NCBI GenBank assembly: GCA_024763495.1
Contig: JANTFJ010000021.1
Span: 1 to 14,012, forward strand
Length of the DNA stretch: 14,012 bases
From: Desulfobulbaceae bacterium
GTDB lineage: Bacteria; Desulfobacterota; Desulfobulbia; Desulfobulbales; SURF-16
Direction: 5' to 3'
Shown here: piece after piece, positions 1 through 7,245 of the stretch
How the letters are laid out: each line of letters opens with the position of its first letter
How positions within the stretch are numbered: position 1 is the first letter of the stretch
The notes under the pieces: generated by a model
Seen by the model: the letters and a program-made list of their open reading frames with translations, nothing else
Databases searched by the model: none
Told to the model about the DNA's origin: nothing
Program-made: the position numbers and the translations under genes

Positions 1-37
1 ATCATCCCTCTTGTCCATAAACTATGATTGTTTTAGC

Positions 38-298
38 CTACTCTGAAGTTATTGCCACAGGAATACTGTCCTTATTCCTTTTCCAGGACATTTTTATCTC
101 AAGCTTAGATTTTTTCTGTCCGGTCTTTGCCTTTATACTGAACTTGATATCGTCCTGGGGAACCAGGGTCAGTTCTTCATCTTTTGATTTCAGGACTACT
201 CTTCCCTCTTCAAGACCGCTTAAAAGCGCATAGAGGTGGTCCCTGATTGAAGATATTGTTTCAACGCCTTCATACTTTATTTTTCTCTCATCTTCCAT
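38..298 (-). CDS. amphi-Trp domain protein (copy 1)
   Basis: Small protein (86 aa) of the amphi-Trp type: an N-terminal helix (about residues 14-31), then strands, a lysine-rich turn and an amphipathic strand ending in Trp72 (LEIKMSW). The family is known from GAK cassettes; its biochemical role is unknown. The tail ends PVAITSE, resembling the tails of the two other copies here. The chosen start (ATG at 298, AAAAGGA eight bases upstream) puts the key Trp at residue 72, matching 71 in both paralogues. An in-frame ATG at 343 has an even better Shine-Dalgarno (GGGAGG, seven bases away) and would add 15 residues with no counterpart in the other copies; either start may be used. It is the last gene of the minus-strand series in the window, 194 bases after copy 2. 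Confidence 0.85.
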   Translation of the reverse strand: MEDERKIKYEGVETISSIRDHLYALLSGLEEGRVVLKSKDEELTLVPQDDIKFSIKAKTGQKKSKLEIKMSWKRNKDSIPVAITSE

Positions 299-492
299 GA
301 TATTTTTCCTTTTAGACTTATTGTCAAATATGGTGGACAGCATCAGGCAGCCTCCCTGTCCGATTGATTCGATACCCGATTTAATCCCTTAAATTTTACA
401 CCTTGGCAGCCCCCGTATTGCGTATGCACGACATTTATGTAAAACTCTTTAGACTTTTACTAATGCTGTCTCTTTATATGTTAAATTTTATC

Positions 493-840
493 TTAGTCAG
501 ATGTTGCAGGTATTTCTCCCTGTAATGCCTCAGTATCACCTGTTGATTCCTCAGGTATCTCATCAATATCGCTCTCCGCCTTGTCACTGATAATAAACGT
601 TTCACTATCAGTTATATCATCTTCAAACCATGATAGTTCAAGTGTAAATTTATTTTTACTTTTTTTCTTTCTTATCTTGAATTCAATATTTACAATATCC
701 GCAACTTCCATTTCAATTTTTTCTGCTCCATGCTCAGCTACAATAATGCCTGAGTTAAACCCTCTTTGTAAATCTTCGAGATAGGTTATAACGTCCTCAA
801 GCTTCATGGTTCTTTTTACGTTAATTTTTTTCTCTTCCAT
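493..840 (-). CDS. amphi-Trp domain protein (copy 2) with acidic tail
   Basis: Protein of 115 aa. Residues 1-75 form an amphi-Trp domain: helix about 12-29, strands, the basic run KIRKKKSKNK, and amphipathic strand FTLELSW with Trp71. About 40 further residues are rich in Asp, Glu, Ser and Thr and end in EIPATSD, close to the ends of the other two copies. The start is supported by GGAGG five bases before the ATG. It lies 248 bases downstream of the HprK-related gene, separated by a palindromic element (902-1051), so it may have its own promoter or depend on readthrough. Function unknown; the long acidic, hydroxyl-rich tail looks disordered and could be a modification site for the adjacent kinase or ligase, which is inference. 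Confidence 0.88.
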   Translation of the reverse strand: MEEKKINVKRTMKLEDVITYLEDLQRGFNSGIIVAEHGAEKIEMEVADIVNIEFKIRKKKSKNKFTLELSWFEDDITDSETFIISDKAESDIDEIPEESTGDTEALQGEIPATSD

Positions 841-901
841 TTTAACCTCCGTTCAGTTTCATCTCTTAAAGGAATTTCGTTGCAGAACTCTCTGAAAATC
901 A

Positions 902-1051
902 GTAAATATTCGGCTTGCATATTGTAAATGTTTGTATAGCTTTTAAATATTATATTTCAGACAGGTTTAACAGAATGTTCAGGATTGCTTTTGCAAAAAT
1001 ATCCTGTTAATCCTGTTGATCCTGTCTAATTTTTTTTACTCGAATATTTAC
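902..1051. mobile_element. Palindromic MITE-like element
   Basis: A 150-base non-coding element between the HprK-related gene and amphi-Trp copy 2. Its outer ends are a perfect 11-bp inverted repeat, GTAAATATTCG at 902-912 and CGAATATTTAC at 1041-1051. Inside is a second, imperfect inverted pair: 960-987 against the three tandem 9-mers ATCCTGTTA / ATCCTGTTG / ATCCTGTCT at 1001-1027. Immediately outside the ends are GAAAATCA (894-901) and GAAAATTA (1052-1059), identical at 7 of 8 bases and compatible with a target-site duplication. ATCCTGTTxATCCTGT-type repeats are common dispersed intergenic repeats in many bacteria. No coding capacity is seen. Confidence 0.55.
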
Positions 1052-1088
1052 GAAAATTACGATAAATATTGAATCACTATGGCATTTT

Positions 1089-2177
1089 TTATTGTTCAAG
1101 CAGCATCAGGCACTTTTGGGCGGCACGTTGAAAATCAACATTGCCGGACAGTTCATAAACAGAGCATTTCGATAACAGCTTCAGATACGCTTCTTCCGAT
1201 GCGGAGGCGGCAATTTTACCGGGTTCAGGCAGATAAAACAGCCCAGGTGATTTCATGAATGCGGGGAGAAGGTCTCTCCGCCTGTTGATATCTACCTTTT
1301 CCATCTGCATGGAACCTTCACCCATGGACCAGTTGAGGATAATAAGATAGTCCATGATGCCTTCCAGCTCAAAACGGTTATCACCGAAACATTCATCAAG
1401 GAATACATCATATTTATGTTCAAGGTTCCACAGTTCATCCATACCGAGCAATTTAAATTTCTCCTTTTCATGTTCGGGGATAACTGATACAAGGTCACTA
1501 TTATTCAATGCGGTTCCAGGATTTATACGTGGAAGTTTTGCCACGCCGGACATGGCAACACCGCTGTTATCAGGAATTATGTTTATCAACAGTCTGTCAT
1601 TGCTGACAAAAATTGTACCGAGACTCATAAGGTGGAGTGCAAGAGTTGATTTGCCCATACCTGAAAACCCGGCAACAGCCATACCCCTCCTTCTGTTCTT
1701 GACCGCTGCGGCATGGCCAAGAAGCCAGCCCTGCTGAAGTTTATGTCCGATAAAACGGTTGTTGATGAAATTGACTACCTGGTTATGGTTTTTGAGGCAT
1801 GGCCCAACGGCGACATTAACATCATTTCCAAATATGAAATACATGCCTGTAAGACGCTTTTTAACTATTCTCCCATCAGGCAGCTCGCAAAACTCTTCCT
1901 TGATTTTGGTTTTTCCAGGATCCGGTTGCTTAATAATGAATTCGCAATCAAATTCAGGAGACGTACTTTCAATAACTGTAACTGTTATATCCGCAGCAGC
2001 CCCTCCGTATGTGACAAACGGCCTGAAGTAATGCTCAAGTTCATTGATAATATCTATTCGGTTCGCTTTGACATGTATGTTCATGAACTCAAACCTGAGC
2101 ATTAAATCATGAATAAGTGGCTGGTTTTCAGTAATTTTATGGAAAATATCTATTGTATACGTTGAGCTGAGTTTCAT
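1089..2177 (-). CDS. HprK-related kinase B (GAK system)
   Basis: A 362-aa protein related to HPr(Ser) kinase/phosphorylase. The P-loop GFSGMGKST is at residues 170-178, preceded by the HprK-like segment LLGHAAAV (152-159) and followed by VSNDRLLI (191-198), where HprK has its acidic active-site strand. The first ~130 residues are not the usual HprK N-terminal domain. This arrangement matches the family named HprK-related kinase B, found beside ATP-grasp and amphi-Trp genes; no substrate is established. Its ATG lies one base after the stop codon of the ATP-grasp gene, with AGAGG inside that gene's last codons, so the two are translationally coupled. No HPr gene is visible nearby, so the target is probably not classical HPr (inference); the amphi-Trp proteins are local candidates. 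Confidence 0.88.
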   Translation of the reverse strand: MKLSSTYTIDIFHKITENQPLIHDLMLRFEFMNIHVKANRIDIINELEHYFRPFVTYGGAAADITVTVIESTSPEFDCEFIIKQPDPGKTKIKEEFCELPDGRIVKKRLTGMYFIFGNDVNVAVGPCLKNHNQVVNFINNRFIGHKLQQGWLLGHAAAVKNRRRGMAVAGFSGMGKSTLALHLMSLGTIFVSNDRLLINIIPDNSGVAMSGVAKLPRINPGTALNNSDLVSVIPEHEKEKFKLLGMDELWNLEHKYDVFLDECFGDNRFELEGIMDYLIILNWSMGEGSMQMEKVDINRRRDLLPAFMKSPGLFYLPEPGKIAASASEEAYLKLLSKCSVYELSGNVDFQRAAQKCLMLLEQ

Positions 2178-2178
2178 T

Positions 2179-3063
2179 TTAACCTCTTGAATTCAACCGC
2201 CTGATCACATAATCAACATACATTGAAGCGGCATCAATTTGACAGGCTTCCAGAAGTCCGCGAAATCCACCGAACGCAGACACTTCAAACACAACCGGCC
2301 TGTCCTGATGGATGGCTACATCAACACAGGTAAAATCCAGACCGAATGGCTCCTGCGCCCTGCGGGCCAGTTCAATTATGCGTTCAGGCGGATTGAGTTT
2401 CATGTATTTTCCACCCGCGGCAGTGGTGGTGTTCCAGGCATCCTCCGTCTGCTTGCATCGTGAATATGTCGCCAGATATTCGCCGCCTAAAAAAACGACT
2501 CCCATGTCATGATCGCCTATTTCCAGCTTTTGCTGAATATACATAATCGGATGATGACCTTGATAATCCTCAATCTGCGCTCTGACGTTTGAACCTGCCT
2601 TAATCACGCACATTCCCCTGGCCTTGGTGGAATAAAGGGGTTTGAATACCGCTTCGCCATATTCATCAACTGCCGCCACCGCCTGCCCGATATCTTCCGT
2701 AATTGATGTGGGAGGCATGGGTATCCCATTTGCCTGAAGAGTGACCGTGCAGCTTAACCTGTCAAGCACCCTGAGGATTCTTTCGGGATCGGAACAGATG
2801 ACCATTCCCCGTTCAGACAGAAACCTCAGCAGTTCAAGCCTGTCCAGCAGATCAGGCGAATAGCGAAACCCTATCTTTTTTATTATCAGCGCATCCAGAC
2901 CTGACAGATCAACCCCTTTGTACCATGCGCTTCCTGTGGGCAGTTCCAGCCTTACACTGCCCATGTCCACAAGCAGACTGTATCCCGTCTGATCATGAAC
3001 AGCCTCTGTAAGTTTTTCCGAAGACCAGCCGCCTTCAATACCTACAACGCCTATTCTCATCAT
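2179..3063 (-). CDS. RimK-like ATP-grasp ligase (GAK system)
   Basis: A 294-aa ATP-grasp enzyme. These ligases activate a carboxylate as an acyl-phosphate with ATP and join it to an amine or similar nucleophile. Visible features: N-terminal GVVGIEG strand-turn; a SDPERILRVLDRL segment at 91-103 like the SPxxI...DK region of RimK relatives; ATP-binding Lys141 in VFKP; a flexible loop STKARGM (145-151); CVDV with Asp248; and FEVSAFGGFRGL (259-270) where most family members have ExN. Ser262 stands in the Asn position, so metal binding may be atypical. It matches the ATP-grasp member of the GAK cassette. Two ATGs are adjacent (3063 and 3060); the Shine-Dalgarno is weak (ATGGG). It is the first gene after a 392-base gap and probably begins its own transcript. 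The ligated substrate is unknown. Confidence 0.88.
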   Translation of the reverse strand: MMRIGVVGIEGGWSSEKLTEAVHDQTGYSLLVDMGSVRLELPTGSAWYKGVDLSGLDALIIKKIGFRYSPDLLDRLELLRFLSERGMVICSDPERILRVLDRLSCTVTLQANGIPMPPTSITEDIGQAVAAVDEYGEAVFKPLYSTKARGMCVIKAGSNVRAQIEDYQGHHPIMYIQQKLEIGDHDMGVVFLGGEYLATYSRCKQTEDAWNTTTAAGGKYMKLNPPERIIELARRAQEPFGLDFTCVDVAIHQDRPVVFEVSAFGGFRGLLEACQIDAASMYVDYVIRRLNSRG

Positions 3064-3212
3064 TTTTTACCCATATGATCTTTTTAACTAAAAACTCCTG
3101 CCATGCAATCCAAAACCTTAATCCTTATTGATACAAGTGAAGTCATAAAATATCCATGGCCACCACCATTCCCGGGGCAGGCACAACGAAGCATGAAAAT
3201 TTCTCGCGGACA

Positions 3213-3306
3213 GATTTTTCTCAGCGCTCTCTGCGTCTCTAACGAGCAAAGCGAGTGGGCGTGAGAACAAAAATCTTACATGGCCGCAGAGAACATAGAA
3301 AAAATC
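3213..3306. repeat. Imperfect inverted repeat element, TCTCTGCG type
   Basis: A 94-base palindromic stretch. The ends are GATTTTT (3213-3219) and AAAAATC (3300-3306); further in, TCTCTGCG (3228-3235) faces CGCAGAGA (3285-3292). Repeats with CTCTGCGTCTCT and its complement are frequent in intergenic DNA of many environmental bacteria. No open frame or clear target duplication was found. Confidence 0.5.
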
Positions 3307-3321
3307 AGCAACCTTTATTTT

Positions 3322-3348
3322 ACCGTGAAAATACATGCCGTTCACGGT
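3322..3348. repeat. 8-bp inverted repeat (hairpin or operator candidate)
   Basis: ACCGTGAA and TTCACGGT form a perfect 8-bp inverted repeat around an 11-base centre. There is no T-run on either side, so it is not a standard rho-independent terminator. It could be a dimeric regulator site or an RNA hairpin between the PhoU-APH gene and the ATP-grasp gene. Confidence 0.35.
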
Positions 3349-3455
3349 CGCTTTTCATGCCGGGGGGTGTTATTCGTCCTTGCGGATAACATGAAAGTTT
3401 CGGATAAACAGGATATTGAAGTAAATTTGCATTCATTTTAAGTAAAAATTCAGGA

Positions 3456-5123
3456 TCATTGATTGCTGCCTTCATAGTATAATATTGCCTCTGGAAGCTT
3501 GAAATCCGTCCAGAATCCTGCCTGTTCACTGTATGTAACCATTTTTTCCATGAGAAAGGTGGATCGGAAAAACATCTCCCCGGCAAACACGGGATTAAGT
3601 TCAAATCTTGTTGATGTCATAAAGGATCTTGCAAGAGCAAGGGCAATACGCGCATCAAATGTAGTATCATTCCGACGTTGAGCAAATTCCGAAGCAAACC
3701 TGTAGAGGATTTTAATGCCGTGATTCAATTTTTCTCTAAGTTCAGCCTGAAATACAGGCATCCTGAATAATGATATCAGCCCTACCGATATGTCCTGCAC
3801 ATAATCACTCATTTTTGAACGATAAACATCAATAAGATGTACACTTCCATCGGATGATATAAGTACGTTGTTTGCATTAAAATCCCCATGGATGAATACC
3901 CTGAATGGCGCAGGTATCAGTATCTCCACATCCTGACATTTTTTTATGAGTTCATCCGTGGAATATATTTTAAGGGAACCGATTTTTTTGCACGGTCTGA
4001 AATAGCCGGGGTGTGTTCGGCGAACGGGATCAATACGATCAAGCAACTGGTTCATGAAATCTGTTTTAAATGCCTCTCTGATCATGGTCGAACTCCATAT
4101 GTAGTCCAGTGTAGTACAGACAGATCCAATTGCTGCATATATAGTCTGTATGAAACTGTTCAGGATAAGTTCGTCCAGTGTGGATCCGTGCAGAAATTCG
4201 ATCAGCATGGATGAGCCGGCGCCCTTGTCTTCATAAGTGATAATCCTTGGAACAAGTCCAGGCATTATCCGGTTCCATTTTTCCAGATTTTCTTTTTCCC
4301 GCCTGATTTTTTTGGGATTACCCGCCTTGAAAATTACCTCTCTTTTATCCTTTGAATGATTTACGGACTCACTGACCGCAACCTTGCTGATATTGCAGCC
4401 GGATCGGGTCCCCCAGAAGGACTTGAAATCCATCTTTTTGGAAAAAACATTTATGCCGGTGTTTTCCAGTGACTGTTTCAAGGCATCAAACTGCTTGATC
4501 TTGATCTTTTCTCCCATTATCACAAAGAGGAGTGCTTCACCGATATTGAGTATTGAATCACCGATCCGTTCCAGATACCGGAAAATAAAAATTATGGTGA
4601 CATAGGTTTCCACATCTCTGCCGGCCCTCATTTCATCAAGAGTACGGTCAAAAAATGATTTGAAGATTTTATCTATACGATCTTCCGACTTGCATATTGC
4701 CAGGGCATTACTGATATCTATCTTCCGGAAGTCAGCAGGTATTTTCTTCATTGCCTCAATTATTATTTTACACATCAGACCATAATCAAAAGAGTGCCAA
4801 AGCTGCCTGTTATAGAGATAACGGACCTGGTTCGCGATGTTCACGGTAAAATCGGCAATACGTTCCAGATTGATGGTAATGACATGTATGGCCCTTATCC
4901 TTTTTATCTCATCAATCCTGTCAGCTCCAAGCCTGTTGAGGGAGATAAAACAGTTGTTCTCAATGGTGGTTTTAAGGTTGTCGATATAATCGTCCCTGCT
5001 GACTATGGCATTGAAAAGCGATTCCTCAAAAGAACCAAGAAACCGGCATGTCCTGGAGACCTGCCTTCTGGATTCCATAAGGAGGAATTTGAAATTCTCA
5101 TCAATTTCATCGAATGTTAACAT
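3456..5123 (-). CDS. PhoU-APH fusion protein
   Basis: A 555-aa two-part protein. Residues 1-215 are an all-helical PhoU domain with both signature helices: NLERIADFTVNIANQ (85-99; Glu87, Asp91) and YLERIGDSILNIGEAL (183-198; Glu185, Asp189). PhoU couples the Pst transporter to phosphate sensing. Residues ~235-545 have the aminoglycoside-phosphotransferase kinase fold: lysine strand EVIFKAG (262-268), a helix with Glu (REKENLEKW), the catalytic loop HGDFNANN (412-419; Asp414) and the metal-binding Asp432 in LIDVYRS. A small-molecule or protein kinase joined to PhoU is unusual. It starts 29 bases after amphi-Trp copy 3, with AGGG nine bases before the ATG. No separate phoU is seen in the window, so this may be the PhoU of the pst operon; the kinase substrate is unknown. 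Confidence 0.9.
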   Translation of the reverse strand: MLTFDEIDENFKFLLMESRRQVSRTCRFLGSFEESLFNAIVSRDDYIDNLKTTIENNCFISLNRLGADRIDEIKRIRAIHVITINLERIADFTVNIANQVRYLYNRQLWHSFDYGLMCKIIIEAMKKIPADFRKIDISNALAICKSEDRIDKIFKSFFDRTLDEMRAGRDVETYVTIIFIFRYLERIGDSILNIGEALLFVIMGEKIKIKQFDALKQSLENTGINVFSKKMDFKSFWGTRSGCNISKVAVSESVNHSKDKREVIFKAGNPKKIRREKENLEKWNRIMPGLVPRIITYEDKGAGSSMLIEFLHGSTLDELILNSFIQTIYAAIGSVCTTLDYIWSSTMIREAFKTDFMNQLLDRIDPVRRTHPGYFRPCKKIGSLKIYSTDELIKKCQDVEILIPAPFRVFIHGDFNANNVLISSDGSVHLIDVYRSKMSDYVQDISVGLISLFRMPVFQAELREKLNHGIKILYRFASEFAQRRNDTTFDARIALALARSFMTSTRFELNPVFAGEMFFRSTFLMEKMVTYSEQAGFWTDFKLPEAILYYEGSNQ

Positions 5124-5152
5124 CAGATGTTTCCCTTACTTCCTGTACGTCG

Positions 5153-5437
5153 TTATTGCGAGGGATCAGAAGTGGCAATAATCATTGAGCTGTCAGGCTT
5201 CTCATCCTGAGATTGCTCCTCGTTCCATGCCATCTTTATGGTGACTTTATTCTCCATGTCTTTTTTTTTGCCCCGTATGGCAATACGGAACAGTTCCGGA
5301 ACATTTAACTCAAGCTCCTGAGATTCAGATGCAAGTATTATCTTGCGGTTCTCAATAGCTTTAATCAGGGCTTTCAGATAGCGTTTGACAGATTCAGCAT
5401 CCTGCAATGATTCAAAATTGAATTTTTCCTTTGACAT
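5153..5437 (-). CDS. amphi-Trp domain protein (copy 3)
   Basis: Protein of 94 aa with the amphi-Trp layout: helix about 10-30, hydrophobic strand KIILAS, acidic strand ELELNVPELF, lysine turn GKKKDMENK and amphipathic strand VTIKMAW with Trp71. The tail contains IIATSDPSQ, sharing ATSD with copy 2. The start is supported by GAGG five bases before the ATG. It sits between the PHP-like gene (17-base gap) and the PhoU-APH gene (29-base gap), clearly within one transcription unit. Function unknown. Its placement between a putative phosphoesterase and a kinase, away from copies 1 and 2, suggests the copies serve different enzymes (inference). Confidence 0.88.
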   Translation of the reverse strand: MSKEKFNFESLQDAESVKRYLKALIKAIENRKIILASESQELELNVPELFRIAIRGKKKDMENKVTIKMAWNEEQSQDEKPDSSMIIATSDPSQ

Positions 5438-5454
5438 AACATCCTCTTGTTTTG

Positions 5455-6591
5455 TCAGGAGGCAAGCCTTGCCCTGTAATCATCAATGACCTGTTTCCGG
5501 CTCATATTTGCCTTAAGGAGTTCTTTTCTTATTCCAAGATCATCCCAGGGAGGCTGCACCCCGATTTCTCTTTCCGCCTTTAACTTCTTCTGTTGTTCCG
5601 GAGGCTTTATCTTTTCACCAAAATGGGTGTCGTCCCCCATGAAAACCAGCAGGCTGCGCGATCCATAATTGAGAAGGTTTTTTTTATAAACTACGGAAAT
5701 CAGGAATTCCGTATATTCCCTGGATTGAGGGTTCCATATTTCATATCCGTCAACATCATATTCCGCCAGAAGGATGGGCCAGAACTGTTCAGGGTGAGGT
5801 ATTACAATCCCAGCTCCAAGAGACCGGGCCTCTTCTATTATCTCCGATGTCCGGTAAAAATATTTCAAGGGGAAATCACGTTTTACAGCTTTTTTTACCG
5901 CCTTGAGAAAATATTGCGCCCTGTCAATAAATTCGTCCCCCTGTTCCTGTCTTAGCAGATCAAAATAGTTGCGAAGAAGTTTATTTTTAATAGATTCCTC
6001 AGGGATTCTGTCGTAACAGGTATCAATCATCTGCTCAATTTTTTTAACTTCGCCTGTAACAAAGCTGATAATTTCTCCCGGAGTGCCGGTTTCCTGAGCC
6101 GCCCGTTCCACTTTTTCAGCAACAGGTTTTGTAATGGCATGGATAAAATCAAACAACTGGGACGATCTGTATTTAAAAGTGTGTCTGAGGATATTTTTCA
6201 GCACGGAAGCTTCGGCGACTCTTGTACTCTCAAAGTGAAGGAGCATCTGGACTTTCCTGTTGAATCCCCTGGAATAACAGTCAACCTCAACACCTGAATA
6301 ACCGCCGAATTCCATTAGGGTATTGTGTTGAGTCGGGATTATGAGTGAATCTTTTTTGTCTGGAAAGAGTGCGGTTATCCGTTCGGAAATATATTTCAGT
6401 GGTATAAATTCCGGATGCCAGTGTACGGCAAGCACATTTTCCTGCCGTCTGTAAATTTTGGCAGGGGAGACTATTCTCTTTACCTGCTCGGGACTTAGTT
6501 CAGTTGAAGTGACTGCGAAAAATCGTTCTTCATCATCTTTTGTGATAGCAGTATCAATTTTGGCCGTGGAAGTTTTTTTCACAAGCTTCAT
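5455..6591 (-). CDS. PHP-type phosphoesterase-like protein
   Basis: A 378-aa protein whose histidine and acid pattern fits the PHP metal-dependent phosphoesterase fold: HWHPE (His57, His59), TQHN (His89), VEVD (Glu102, Asp104), LLHFES (His119), a long helical insert (~125-240), IVIPHPEQF (His266), YEIWN (Glu284) and MGDDTHF (Asp320, Asp321, His323). PHP enzymes hydrolyse phosphate esters with a trinuclear metal centre; no substrate can be named. The charged first ~40 residues are extra. The start has AAGGA eight bases upstream and lies 12 bases after the XXXCH gene. Its place in a phosphate-transport/GAK operon suggests it removes a phosphate added by a neighbouring kinase, which is inference. 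I recognise it by motif only, so a divergent amidohydrolase is an alternative. Confidence 0.75.
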   Translation of the reverse strand: MKLVKKTSTAKIDTAITKDDEERFFAVTSTELSPEQVKRIVSPAKIYRRQENVLAVHWHPEFIPLKYISERITALFPDKKDSLIIPTQHNTLMEFGGYSGVEVDCYSRGFNRKVQMLLHFESTRVAEASVLKNILRHTFKYRSSQLFDFIHAITKPVAEKVERAAQETGTPGEIISFVTGEVKKIEQMIDTCYDRIPEESIKNKLLRNYFDLLRQEQGDEFIDRAQYFLKAVKKAVKRDFPLKYFYRTSEIIEEARSLGAGIVIPHPEQFWPILLAEYDVDGYEIWNPQSREYTEFLISVVYKKNLLNYGSRSLLVFMGDDTHFGEKIKPPEQQKKLKAEREIGVQPPWDDLGIRKELLKANMSRKQVIDDYRARLAS

Positions 6592-6603
6592 CCTTCTTTT
6601 CCT

Positions 6604-7131
6604 TCATTTATACGCTTTATGACATATTTCCTTTATGTTCTTAATCTCTCGAAAAGCCGCTTTCATTTCTGTCATATCTGCTTTTTCAAAGGCATATTTC
6701 ATAATTTCACACGCTTTTTCATACTCATTGTAGTACTCATCTCCATAATCAGGCATTGCCGTCATGATGGCCGAGTGGGTTAAAAATTTCGTTATAATTT
6801 CCTGAGGGGGCATGAGGTCCTGTTCCAGATGTTTTTCTATTTCTTCAAAACTTTTTTTCATTCCCTTCTTCAGAGTCTTGTATTTCACCTCCCCCTGCTC
6901 CATGTGATGTTCATCAATATGTTCTTTGGAGGAATAACATCGCAATTTCACAGTGGCACTGCTCTTTTTAATCTTCATGGCAAGTTTGAGCTTGGAGCAT
7001 GAATCAATATCAAGATATAGGGAGTCAGATTTTATGACTGCTTCATCTGCATTTAATGCTGTCGAAAGGAGAGCCAGTATTTTTTCAGCATCCCTTCTGG
7101 TTATTTTTTTCTCAAGCTTCATATTAGACAT
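6604..7131 (-). CDS. XXXCH-domain protein (GAK system)
   Basis: A 175-aa protein ending in a helical segment with Cys170-His171 (KEICHKAYK), the ending that gives the XXXCH family its name; the family occurs in GAK cassettes. Residues 1-70 look like a diverged amphi-Trp domain: helix about 10-27, then LKLAMKIKKSSATVKLRCY, with Cys65-Tyr66 where the amphi-Trp proteins have Trp. The middle and C-terminal part (~90-175) is helical and charged. GAGG four bases before the ATG supports the start at 7131; an ATG three codons later is possible. It precedes the PHP-like gene by 12 bases. Function is unknown; a terminal Cys-His could bind metal or carry a covalent intermediate, which is speculation. 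Confidence 0.8.
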   Translation of the reverse strand: MSNMKLEKKITRRDAEKILALLSTALNADEAVIKSDSLYLDIDSCSKLKLAMKIKKSSATVKLRCYSSKEHIDEHHMEQGEVKYKTLKKGMKKSFEEIEKHLEQDLMPPQEIITKFLTHSAIMTAMPDYGDEYYNEYEKACEIMKYAFEKADMTEMKAAFREIKNIKEICHKAYK

Positions 7132-7245
7132 AGCGCCTCTTTCTTAAAAATGATCATTTGTTCGAAAAAGTTGCAAGGGACAAAAAACTTTCAAGCAATA
7201 CAAACTAAATTGATATTTTATTAACCTTACGGCGTAACATAGGGA

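Larger units (their letters stand above)
3064..3455. other. Intergenic region upstream of the ATP-grasp gene
   Basis: A stretch of 392 bases without a convincing gene. It contains an imperfect inverted element (3213-3306) and a perfect 8-bp inverted repeat, ACCGTGAA / TTCACGGT (3322-3348). A promoter for the ATP-grasp/HprK pair probably lies here, but I cannot assign -35/-10 boxes with confidence. Short minus-strand open frames crossing it have no recognisable protein features. Confidence 0.6.

Noticed and set aside
1001..1027. Three 9-bp tandem repeats as a CRISPR-like array
   Set aside because: There are no spacers and the unit is far too short; it is part of a palindromic intergenic repeat.
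3118..3604. Small minus-strand open frames between the PhoU-APH and ATP-grasp genes
   Set aside because: They cross palindromic repeats or overlap the PhoU-APH gene in another frame and contain no recognisable motif.
7132..7245. A promoter in the gap between the Fic-like and XXXCH genes
   Set aside because: The gap is AT-rich with an imperfect inverted repeat, but no convincing -35/-10 pair or sigma-54 site could be identified.
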